Origin: SIG480 sp045537045
GTDB taxonomy: Bacteria > Bacillota > Clostridia > Oscillospirales > JAAYXM01
Direction: 5' to 3'
Length of the DNA stretch: 64,000 bases
NCBI GenBank assembly: GCA_045537045.1
Contig: JAZSOS010000033.1
Span: 1-64,000 of the forward strand
The stretch's first letter is position 1; every line of letters starts with the position of its first letter. The position numbers were made by a program, and so were the translations under genes. Of the stretch, positions 16,704 to 24,478 are shown piece by piece. The notes below the pieces were generated by a model. That model worked only from the letters and a program-made list of their open reading frames with translations. It ran no database searches and was not told the DNA's origin.

Positions 16704-16781
16704 AAGTGATTTCTGGTGCTCAAAAAGTTTTTGAATTTTAAAAGGCTTTGCAGTAGATATCACTACTGTAAGGCTTTTTTT
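16675..16781 (+). promoter_or_regulatory. Phe/Tyr ribosome-mediated attenuator
   Basis: Arm 1 (16675-16687, overlapping the Phe/Tyr codons) pairs perfectly over 13 bp with arm 2 (16695-16707, containing the leader stop codon). A terminator follows (16740-16756 with 16763-16779, then T residues). A short AGTGAT/ATCACT match between arm 2's flank (16705-16710) and the terminator loop could nucleate an antiterminator, but that pairing is weak and inferred. No T-box motifs were seen. Confidence 0.75.
16740..16781 (+). terminator. Leader terminator of the aromatic operon
   Basis: A stem of about 17 pairs including G-U pairs (16740-16756 with 16763-16779), a 6-base loop and a run of T residues ending at 16781. 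It lies 17 bases before the aroF ATG. Confidence 0.9.
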
Positions 16782-16797
16782 GTTGGAGGTAATAAAA

Positions 16798-17802
16798 ATG
16801 ATAGCAGTTCTCAGACGTGATGTACCCCAGGCACAGGTAGATAATCTTATAGCATGGCTCAATGAGCAGAACATACGGGTTCACGTATCGAAGGGCGAAT
16901 ATCAGACTGTCCTCGGTTTTATCGGCGACACAACAAATATTGATATAGAGCTTATCGAAGGGCTTGACATCATTCAGAACGTAACGCGCATAACGGAGCC
17001 GTTTAAAAGCGCAAACCGCAAATTCCATCCCGAAAACACGGTTGTCGATATCGGCGGTGTGAAAATCGGCGGAGGAAATTTCGCTCTTATCGCAGGACCC
17101 TGTTCCGTTGAGAGCGAAGATCAGATACTCGGCATTGCCCATGCAGTAAAAGCATCGGGGGCAACGCTTCTCCGCGGCGGCGCATTCAAACCGAGAACAA
17201 GCCCGTATGACTTCCAGGGGCTTAAAGCCGAGGGAATTGACTTTCTTTTAGAGGCAAAGGAAGCAACTGGTATGCCGATTGTAACGGAGATTATGAACGC
17301 AAACCACCTTTCGCTTTTTGAAAACGTTGATGTTATTCAGGTCGGTGCGCGTAATATGCAGAACTTTGAGCTTTTGAAGGAGCTTGGAAAAACAAACAAA
17401 ACCATTTTATTAAAGCGCGGGCTTGCAAACACGTTAAAAGAGCTTCTTATGAGCGCGGAATATATAATGGCAGGCGGAAACGAAAATATCGTCCTCTGCG
17501 AACGCGGAATACGCACATTTGAAACATACACCCGCAACACACTTGACCTTTCCGCCGTTCCGATGCTCAAAGAGCTTTCGCATCTTCCGGTTGTCGTTGA
17601 CCCGAGCCACGCAAGCGGAATCTCACGCCTTGTGAAGCCGATGGCGCTTGCCGCGGCGGCATGCGGTGCGGACGGTCTTATGATAGAGGTTCACAACGAC
17701 CCGAAGCATGCACTGTGCGACGGTGCACAATCACTCACACCCGAGCAGTTTGACGATGTTGCAAAGTCAGTCTTTGCCGTTCGCAAGGCGGTGGAATTAT
17801 GA
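16798..17802 (+). CDS. aroF: 3-deoxy-7-phosphoheptulonate (DAHP) synthase
   Basis: A 334-residue enzyme of the AroF/KdsA class with an N-terminal ferredoxin-like regulatory domain (about residues 1-65), like the Thermotoga-type DAHP synthase. It condenses phosphoenolpyruvate and erythrose-4-phosphate, the first step of the shikimate pathway. Motifs: GPCSVES, the KPRTSPYDFQG loop and DPSHASG near the C-terminus. The ATG at 16798 follows GGAGGT. First enzyme gene of the operon; in this class the N-terminal domain usually binds Phe or Tyr, giving feedback on top of attenuation. Confidence 0.96.
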   Translation: MIAVLRRDVPQAQVDNLIAWLNEQNIRVHVSKGEYQTVLGFIGDTTNIDIELIEGLDIIQNVTRITEPFKSANRKFHPENTVVDIGGVKIGGGNFALIAGPCSVESEDQILGIAHAVKASGATLLRGGAFKPRTSPYDFQGLKAEGIDFLLEAKEATGMPIVTEIMNANHLSLFENVDVIQVGARNMQNFELLKELGKTNKTILLKRGLANTLKELLMSAEYIMAGGNENIVLCERGIRTFETYTRNTLDLSAVPMLKELSHLPVVVDPSHASGISRLVKPMALAAAACGADGLMIEVHNDPKHALCDGAQSLTPEQFDDVAKSVFAVRKAVEL

Positions 17803-18650
17803 CGATAGGTGTCGTAGGGCTCGGCCTTATCGGCGGCTCGCTTGCAAAGGCGTTCAAATTCAACACCGACTACACCGTTTACGCACACGACACCGACGAG
17901 GTTTCATATAAGCGCGCGGTTCTGGTAAACGCAGTTGACGGGAAGCTTACCGACGAAACGCTCACCGAGTGTGACTTTATTTTCATCGCGCTTTATCCGC
18001 AGGCAACCCTTGATTATATGAACAAATACGCACATCTTATAAAAAAAGAAGCGATTGTGATCGACTGCTGCGGCGTAAAGGAATTTGTCTGCCCGACGCT
18101 TTTCGCGCTTGCGGAAAAGTACGGTTTCCATTACATCGGCGGACATCCGATGGCGGGGCGCCAGTTTTCAGGTTTCCGTCATGCCGACGTAAATCTATTC
18201 CGCGGGGCGTGTATGATCCTCGTTCCTAAATCCGGCGAGGATATTGCGTTTCTGGAAAAGGCGAAAAAATGCCTTGTCCGTGCAGGGTTTGCCCACGTCA
18301 CGGTAACAAGTGCCGAGCGCCATGATGAGATTATCGCATACACCTCACAGCTTGCTCACGTTGTTTCAAACGCATACGTAAAGTCCCCGCGTGCCGAAGC
18401 TCACAAGGGTTTTTCTGCAGGGAGCTATAAGGACTTGACACGCGTTGCAAAGCTTTCGGAAAAGATGTGGACGGAGCTTTTTCTTGAAAACCGCGGAAAT
18501 CTTATTTCCGAGCTTGATTTTATTATAGATTCTCTTACAGAATACCGCGACGCGCTCGCAGAAAATGACGAGGAGCGCCTTATGTCCCTTCTCCGCGAGG
18601 GACGTATGCGGAAAGAAAGGATAGATGAAGAGTGGAGAGAATTAGAATAG
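17799..18650 (+). CDS. tyrA: Prephenate dehydrogenase
   Basis: A 283-residue NAD-dependent enzyme converting prephenate to 4-hydroxyphenylpyruvate for tyrosine. The Rossmann motif GLGLIGGSLAKAF and the catalytic GGHPMAGRQFSGF motif are visible. It has no C-terminal ACT domain. It overlaps aroF by 4 bases (ATGA) and ends in TAG. Confidence 0.95.
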   Translation: MTIGVVGLGLIGGSLAKAFKFNTDYTVYAHDTDEVSYKRAVLVNAVDGKLTDETLTECDFIFIALYPQATLDYMNKYAHLIKKEAIVIDCCGVKEFVCPTLFALAEKYGFHYIGGHPMAGRQFSGFRHADVNLFRGACMILVPKSGEDIAFLEKAKKCLVRAGFAHVTVTSAERHDEIIAYTSQLAHVVSNAYVKSPRAEAHKGFSAGSYKDLTRVAKLSEKMWTELFLENRGNLISELDFIIDSLTEYRDALAENDEERLMSLLREGRMRKERIDEEWRELE

Positions 18651-19705
18651 ATGCCTCAAGGTGTTATGATGTCATTATCGGCAAAGGTGTTCTCTCTCGC
18701 ATCGGCGAGTTCTCCGCCTCTCTCATAAAGGGAAGACGTTGCGCCATTGTATCGGATGATGTAACTCACACGCTGTTTTTTGAAGATGTTCGCGAGTCTC
18801 TTGAAGCCTCCGGCTTTTCCGTTGCCAGTTTTGTCATTCCGCACGGGGAAGAATCCAAAAGCGCAGAAAACTACATAAAACTGCTTGAATTTCTGGCAGA
18901 TGAGGGACTTACGCGCGCCGACTGCATTGTTGCTCTCGGCGGCGGAGTTGTTGGCGACCTTACAGGGTTTGCCGCCGCAAGCTTTTTGCGCGGAGTTTCG
19001 TTTATACAAATACCGACAACTCTGCTTTCTGCAGTTGATTCCTCCGTCGGCGGAAAAACAGCAATAAATCTCCGCGCGGGGAAAAATCTCGCGGGTGCAT
19101 TCTATCAGCCGAGCCTTGTTCTCTGCGATACAGAGATAATAAGAAATCTCCCGGCAGATATCTTCTCTGACGGAATGGCTGAAGTTATAAAATACGGTGT
19201 GCTCGGAAGCCGGCAGATCCTTGACCTTTGCCATATGGGTGCATATGAGCATCTGGATGAGCTTATTGCCGAGTGTGTCCGTATAAAGCGTGATATCGTG
19301 GCTCAGGACGAATTTGACCTCGGAATCCGTCAGCTTCTCAACCTCGGTCACACACCCGCGCACTCAATTGAAAAGCTGTCAGGCTTTGAAATTTCTCACG
19401 GCCGTGCTGTCGCAATGGGTATGTGCCTCATGGCGCGTGCTGCAGAACACCTTCTCCTTTGTGCCGCAGGTGTTGCCGCAGAAACAGAGGAGCTTTGCAG
19501 AAAGTATTCTCTTCCAACAGAATGCATGTACGATGCCGAATCTCTTGCACACTATGCAATGTCCGACAAAAAGCGAAGCTCGGGAAAGATAACGCTCGTT
19601 TTCCCGTTTGTGCGCGGAAAAAGCGAGCTTCATACGTTTAATATAAATGAAATCCGCGGCATTTTCGAAAAAGGTTTTCTGCCGGCAATTTCAGATATGT
19701 TTTAA
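18632..19705 (+). CDS. aroB: 3-dehydroquinate synthase
   Basis: A 357-residue NAD- and metal-dependent cyclase making 3-dehydroquinate from DAHP. Motifs: VALGGGVVGDLTGFAA, TLLSAVDSSVGGKTAIN and the metal-binding GHTPAHSIEK. The GTG start at 18632 lies inside tyrA, an overlap of 19 bases, with AAAGGA about 11 bases upstream. The start could be a little further downstream. Confidence 0.95.
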   Translation: MERIRIDASRCYDVIIGKGVLSRIGEFSASLIKGRRCAIVSDDVTHTLFFEDVRESLEASGFSVASFVIPHGEESKSAENYIKLLEFLADEGLTRADCIVALGGGVVGDLTGFAAASFLRGVSFIQIPTTLLSAVDSSVGGKTAINLRAGKNLAGAFYQPSLVLCDTEIIRNLPADIFSDGMAEVIKYGVLGSRQILDLCHMGAYEHLDELIAECVRIKRDIVAQDEFDLGIRQLLNLGHTPAHSIEKLSGFEISHGRAVAMGMCLMARAAEHLLLCAAGVAAETEELCRKYSLPTECMYDAESLAHYAMSDKKRSSGKITLVFPFVRGKSELHTFNINEIRGIFEKGFLPAISDMF

Positions 19706-19739
19706 TAACACGTATTCCCAAAGAAAGAAGAATTAATTT

Positions 19740-21005
19740 ATGATTGCAGAAATAACTTGCCCGTCTCCCTCAGGGGAAATAGAAATCATCCCGTCAAAAT
19801 CCGTGGCACACAGACTTCTCATCTGTGCCGCACTTTCTGATAAACCAACGGAAATAGTCTGCCCCGCCGAAAGCCTTGATATCGCCGCCACCGCGCGATG
19901 CCTTGCCGCACTCGGCGCGGAAATCAGGATTCAGGACGGTGTGTATTCCGTCTCTCCAATAAAGAAAAAGGCTGAGGCTTTTCTTTCCTGCGGCGAAAGC
20001 GGCTCTACGCTCCGTTTTCTCATTCCCGTTGCCGCGGCGCTCGGTGGAGATGCTACTTTTACCGGAGAGGGACGCCTACCCGAAAGACCTGTTTCTCCAC
20101 TGGTTGACTGCCTTTCTTTGCGCGGAGCTGCCATAGATTATAACGGCACTTTGCCGCTTATCTCCCACGGCGGACTTCGCGGCGGCAGATTTACCGTGCC
20201 GGGTAATATAAGCTCGCAGTTTATTTCCGGACTTATCTTTGCCCTTCCGCTTCTTGCGGAGAACAGCGAGATTGACATAACAGGAAAAATCGAATCGCTT
20301 TCATATATAAAAATGACGCTTGACGCTGTTTCGACTTTCGGTATAAAAGCCGAAATGCAGTCAAACAAAATCATAATCCCCGGCAATCAGAAGTACCGCT
20401 CTCCGGGAAAACTTACAGTTGAGGGCGACTGGTCAAACGCCGCATTCTGGCTCTGCCTCGGCGCACTTTCCGAAGAAGGCATCACCGTACACGGTCTCAA
20501 ACCTGACAGCATGCAGGGCGACCGTGCAGTCCTCGACATTCTCTCGTGCTTTGGTGCTGGGGTAACACGTGCAGAAAACAGCATCACAGTCAGAAAAAAA
20601 GCGCTCTCCGCAGTAAGGATTGATGCATCTGAAATTCCAGACCTTGTTCCCGTTCTTTCCGTTGTTGCCGCCGTTGCAAACGGCGAAACCCGGATAACGG
20701 GTGCGGAGAGACTTCGCATAAAAGAAAGCGACAGAATAGAATCCACCGTAAATATGCTTTTATCTCTCGGAGCCGATGCAGAAGCAGAACGCGACGGAAT
20801 ACGCATTTTCGGCAAAAAGCGGCTTTCCGGCGGACGTATCAATTCCGAAAACGACCACAGAATAGCAATGAGCGCCGCAATATCCGCTGCTGTAAGCGAC
20901 GGTACGGTTACGATACAAGGCGCGGAGGCAGTGAGAAAATCCTACGGCGATTTTTATGAAAAATACTCAGCACTGGGTGCTGTTGTAAATAAAAAGGAGG
21001 AATAG
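19740..21005 (+). CDS. aroA: 5-enolpyruvylshikimate-3-phosphate synthase
   Basis: A 421-residue EPSP synthase transferring the enolpyruvyl group of PEP to shikimate-3-phosphate. It has the KSVAHRLLICAAL substrate motif, ESGSTLRFL, and LRIKESDRIES towards the C-terminus. The SNA/SKS-type N-terminus and DHRIAMS block are typical. The ribosome site (AAAGAAAG) is weak compared with its neighbours. It ends in TAG directly before aroC. Confidence 0.97.
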   Translation: MIAEITCPSPSGEIEIIPSKSVAHRLLICAALSDKPTEIVCPAESLDIAATARCLAALGAEIRIQDGVYSVSPIKKKAEAFLSCGESGSTLRFLIPVAAALGGDATFTGEGRLPERPVSPLVDCLSLRGAAIDYNGTLPLISHGGLRGGRFTVPGNISSQFISGLIFALPLLAENSEIDITGKIESLSYIKMTLDAVSTFGIKAEMQSNKIIIPGNQKYRSPGKLTVEGDWSNAAFWLCLGALSEEGITVHGLKPDSMQGDRAVLDILSCFGAGVTRAENSITVRKKALSAVRIDASEIPDLVPVLSVVAAVANGETRITGAERLRIKESDRIESTVNMLLSLGADAEAERDGIRIFGKKRLSGGRINSENDHRIAMSAAISAAVSDGTVTIQGAEAVRKSYGDFYEKYSALGAVVNKKEE

Positions 21006-21007
21006 AA

Positions 21008-22075
21008 ATGTCCTCGGTTATCGGTGAAAAATTAAAAATTTCAATCTTCGGTCAATCACATTCCGAGGCAATCGGCGTTGTTATTGACGGTCTGCCTGCA
21101 GGAATCCCAATTGACGAGAAAGAGCTTTCCTCGTTTATGGCACGGCGCGCACCGGGGCGTGGCGCGCACACCACATCAAGAATTGAGGCCGACACCCCTC
21201 GCTTTATTTCCGGTGTTGTAAATGGTTTTACCTGTGGAAGTCCCGTCTGTGCAATTATCGAAAACACCAACACACGCTCAAAAGATTATTCAAATCTGCG
21301 CGAGACCCCGCGCCCCGGGCATGCCGATTTTACGGCATTTGTAAAATACGGAAATTTCCACGACATCCGTGGCGGCGGGCATTTCTCGGGACGTCTAACC
21401 GCGTGCCTTTGCATCGCCGGCGGTATATGTCTTCAGTACCTTAAAAATCGCGGCATTGACATCGCGGCGCACGCTCTGGAGATTGCCGGCGTTTCCGACC
21501 GTCCATTCTCCCCTGTCGCACCCCAGATTGACGCAGTTCTTCACAACGAGCCAATTTCTGTACTTGATAAATGTGCAGGCGAGCGGATGATGGAGGAAAT
21601 CATAAAAGCAAAAAATGACCTTGACAGCGTTGGCGGTATCGTTGAATGTGCAATAACCGGCGTTCCCGCAGGTGTCGGAGAACCAATGTTCGGCGGTGTT
21701 GAAAACGTTATATCCCGTATCGTATTCGGTATTCCCGCAGTAAAGGGCATCGAGTTCGGCGCGGGCTTCAGTGTAGCGAAAATGCGCGGAAGCGAGTGCA
21801 ACGATGGATTTTACACTGACGGTGATACCGTGAAAACAAAAACAAATAATCACGGCGGAGCCTTAGGCGGAATAACCTCATCTCTCCCTATAATCTTCCG
21901 CACGGCAATAAAGCCTACTCCGTCAATTGCGAAACCGCAGCAAAGCGTTTCGCTTACAGCAAAAGAAAACAAAACACTCGAAATAGTCGGACGGCATGAC
22001 CCATGTATCGTTCCGCGCGCAATCCCTGTGGTAGAAGCAGCAGCCGCTGTCGCAATCTGCGATATGATACTTTAA
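21008..22075 (+). CDS. aroC: Chorismate synthase
   Basis: A 355-residue FMN-dependent enzyme making chorismate from EPSP. The signature GQSHSEAIGVVIDGLPAG, the RRAPGRGAHTTSR loop and RPGHADFT are clear. Only two bases separate it from the aroA stop, and its GGAGG site lies within the end of aroA, so the two are probably translationally linked. Confidence 0.97.
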   Translation: MSSVIGEKLKISIFGQSHSEAIGVVIDGLPAGIPIDEKELSSFMARRAPGRGAHTTSRIEADTPRFISGVVNGFTCGSPVCAIIENTNTRSKDYSNLRETPRPGHADFTAFVKYGNFHDIRGGGHFSGRLTACLCIAGGICLQYLKNRGIDIAAHALEIAGVSDRPFSPVAPQIDAVLHNEPISVLDKCAGERMMEEIIKAKNDLDSVGGIVECAITGVPAGVGEPMFGGVENVISRIVFGIPAVKGIEFGAGFSVAKMRGSECNDGFYTDGDTVKTKTNNHGGALGGITSSLPIIFRTAIKPTPSIAKPQQSVSLTAKENKTLEIVGRHDPCIVPRAIPVVEAAAAVAICDMIL

Positions 22076-22091
22076 AAGAGAGGACATAACA

Positions 22092-23234
22092 ATGAATATA
22101 GGCGACCTTCGTAATGACATAGATAAAATAGACAAAGAGCTTGTTGCTCTCATCGGAAAACGTATGGAAACTGCGGCAAAAATCGGGCAGTACAAACGAG
22201 AAAACAATATTCCGGTTTATGACCCCGCTCGCGAACGTGAGCTTTTTTCAAAGGTGGGAGAAATGGCGGGCGAAGAATTTTCATCCTACACGCGCGTGCT
22301 TTACTCCACAATGACCGACATTTCGCGCTCGTACCAGCGCAAGCTTATGGGAAGAAAAAGCGGACTTACCGAGCGTATGCAAGCAGCAATAGACGGTACG
22401 GACAAGCTTTTCCCTCAGGGCGGCGTTGTTGCCTGCCAGGGCGTTGAGGGCGCGTATTCTCAGCTTGCATGCGAAAAGCTTTTCAAAAACCCGAGCATAA
22501 TGTACTTCGGGAGCTTTGAAGACGTTTTCCGCGCGGTTGACAAGAAACTCTGCCGCTATGGTGTACTCCCGATTGAAAACAGCACCGCCGGCTCGGTTAA
22601 CAAAATTTATGACCTTATGGCGAAATTTAAATTCCACATCGTCCGCAGTGCGCGTATTCAGGTAGGTCACGCGCTTTTAGCACGTCGCGGTGCCGAAATA
22701 AGCAACATAAAAGAAATCTTTTCCCATGAACAGGCTATAAGCCAGTGCAGTGAATTTCTTTCCGCGCATAAGGATATAAAGGTTACGGTATGTGAGAACA
22801 CTGCCGTTGCGGCGCGTATGGTCGCAGAGAGCGGCAGGGATGATATCGCGGCACTCTCCTCCCCCGGATGCGCAGAACTGTACGACCTTGCGACTCTTTA
22901 CGACAACGTTTGTGACCACATAGGAAACTACACGCGCTTTATCTGCATTTCAAAAAATCTGGAAATTTACCCCGGTGCGGACAAGACAAGCATTATGATG
23001 AAAATTCCGCATAAGCCCGGCTCTCTTTACCGCGTTATGGCGCGTTTCAATGCTCTTGGAATAAACCTTGAGAAGCTTGAAAGCCGTCCGAAACCCGGCT
23101 CGGATTTTGAATTTATGTTCTACTTTGACATCGGTGCTTCCATTTACTCTTCCGAGCTTTTCGAGCTTATATGTGAGCTTGAGGACGACCTTGACGGATT
23201 CAAGTACTTTGGAAGCTATACGGAAATTATGTAA
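22092..23234 (+). CDS. pheA: Chorismate mutase/prephenate dehydratase (P-protein)
   Basis: A 380-residue fusion. An AroQ chorismate mutase domain (about residues 1-90, starting LRNDIDKIDKELVALI) is followed by a prephenate dehydratase domain (about 105-285, with GVEGAYSQLA and ENSTAGSV). A C-terminal ACT domain (about 295-370) carries the Phe-binding ESRP motif. It catalyses chorismate to prephenate to phenylpyruvate and should be feedback-inhibited by Phe. Last gene of the operon, followed by a strong terminator. Confidence 0.97.
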   Translation: MNIGDLRNDIDKIDKELVALIGKRMETAAKIGQYKRENNIPVYDPARERELFSKVGEMAGEEFSSYTRVLYSTMTDISRSYQRKLMGRKSGLTERMQAAIDGTDKLFPQGGVVACQGVEGAYSQLACEKLFKNPSIMYFGSFEDVFRAVDKKLCRYGVLPIENSTAGSVNKIYDLMAKFKFHIVRSARIQVGHALLARRGAEISNIKEIFSHEQAISQCSEFLSAHKDIKVTVCENTAVAARMVAESGRDDIAALSSPGCAELYDLATLYDNVCDHIGNYTRFICISKNLEIYPGADKTSIMMKIPHKPGSLYRVMARFNALGINLEKLESRPKPGSDFEFMFYFDIGASIYSSELFELICELEDDLDGFKYFGSYTEIM

Positions 23235-23240
23235 TAATGG

Positions 23241-23279
23241 GTATCGGGCGCACCTGCGTTTGCGCCCGATACAATTTTT
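23241..23279 (+). terminator. Terminator of the aromatic operon
   Basis: A 12-bp perfect G+C-rich stem (23241-23252 with 23261-23272) followed by AATTTTT. Confidence 0.92.
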
Positions 23280-23406
23280 CCGAATCATACAAAATAATTT
23301 TTTGTTTTTTTATAAATTTTTTGCAAAAAAAGAGGAAAAATAAAATATTCGGCGTATAATACTAATACAGAGGTATTGATATTTTCTCTTATGAGGTGAT
23401 GACATT

Positions 23407-24411
23407 ATGAACATCCGCCGCCTTGAGGAAGAGCGCGAAAGACGCGACTTTTCCGAATTTGCGTGTCTGTCTGAAAACAGCCGCGGGAGGAAGCGTCCGG
23501 AGCAGCCGTGCGACATACGCACCTGTTTTATGCGCGACCGTGACCGGATTATCCATTCCAAATCCTTCCGTCGCTTAAAGCATAAAACGCAGGTATTTAT
23601 TGCACCCGAGGGTGACCACTACCGCACACGCCTTACTCATACACTCGAGGTTTCCGGCATTGCGCGGACAATTGCACGCGCACTGCATCTTAACGAAAAC
23701 CTGTGTGAAGCAATTGCAATGGGGCATGACCTCGGTCACACCCCCTTCGGTCACGGCGGAGAGCGCGAGCTGTCAGCCATCACCGGTGGAAAATTTTCAC
23801 ACAACCTGCAAAGTGTGCGCGTCGCAGAACGCATTGAGCGCTCAGGCCGCGGGCTTAATCTTACACACGAGGTGCTTGACGGCATCGCCTGCCACAGCGG
23901 AGAAAATGTTGCCGAAACACTCGAAGGAAAAGTCGTTGCGCTGTCTGACAGGATAGCATATATAAACCATGACATTGACGACGCCTGCCGCGGGGGAATG
24001 CTCCGTGAAAGCGATATTCCCGGCGAGTTTAAAGATATTCTCGGGCACCGCCACAGCAAGCGTATAAATACACTTGTTCTCGACACTATCTCGGCCAGCG
24101 AGGGCAAGGGCGACATCATGATGTCCGACGAAGTTCACAAAGCCATGATGGGGCTACGCACATTTATGTTCGAGCGCGTTTACCGCGCAGATTATGCGCT
24201 CCGCCAGGAGGAAAAGGTGCGCGGTATGATTTTTAAGCTTTATGAATATTACAGCCGTGACATTGACCGTCTGCCCGAAGAATATCGCTTCATTGCGGAA
24301 GAAGACGGAACAGAAGCGGCGGTGTGCGATTTTATCGCGTGCATGACCGACAGATACGCACTGAACAAATACAGTGAGCTGTTCCTTCCGATATCGTGGA
24401 GCCACATATAA
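23407..24411 (+). CDS. dGTP triphosphohydrolase-like HD-domain protein
   Basis: A 334-residue HD-superfamily phosphohydrolase. The HTLEVSGIARTIAR segment supplies the first metal histidine, AMGHDLGHTPFGHGGE supplies the HD pair, and later aspartates complete the site. It resembles the short dGTPase-like (Dgt type 2) enzymes that hydrolyse dNTPs to nucleoside and triphosphate. It precedes dnaG, a common Clostridia arrangement linking nucleotide pools and replication. The ATG follows GAGGTGATG. Confidence 0.92.
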   Translation: MNIRRLEEERERRDFSEFACLSENSRGRKRPEQPCDIRTCFMRDRDRIIHSKSFRRLKHKTQVFIAPEGDHYRTRLTHTLEVSGIARTIARALHLNENLCEAIAMGHDLGHTPFGHGGERELSAITGGKFSHNLQSVRVAERIERSGRGLNLTHEVLDGIACHSGENVAETLEGKVVALSDRIAYINHDIDDACRGGMLRESDIPGEFKDILGHRHSKRINTLVLDTISASEGKGDIMMSDEVHKAMMGLRTFMFERVYRADYALRQEEKVRGMIFKLYEYYSRDIDRLPEEYRFIAEEDGTEAAVCDFIACMTDRYALNKYSELFLPISWSHI

Positions 24412-24478
24412 CCTTCAAAAAAGCGTAAACACTTTTTGAGATTAAACTATCTTACATAAGGAAAGGAAGTGAAAAACT

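Noticed and set aside
16599..16797. T-box leader for the aromatic operon
   Set aside because: No TGGNACC T-box or specifier stem was found; the leader peptide explains the layout better.
23281..23406. Possible T-box or riboswitch before the dGTPase gene
   Set aside because: The stretch is AT-rich with no T-box or AGGG-type motifs and no terminator hairpin.
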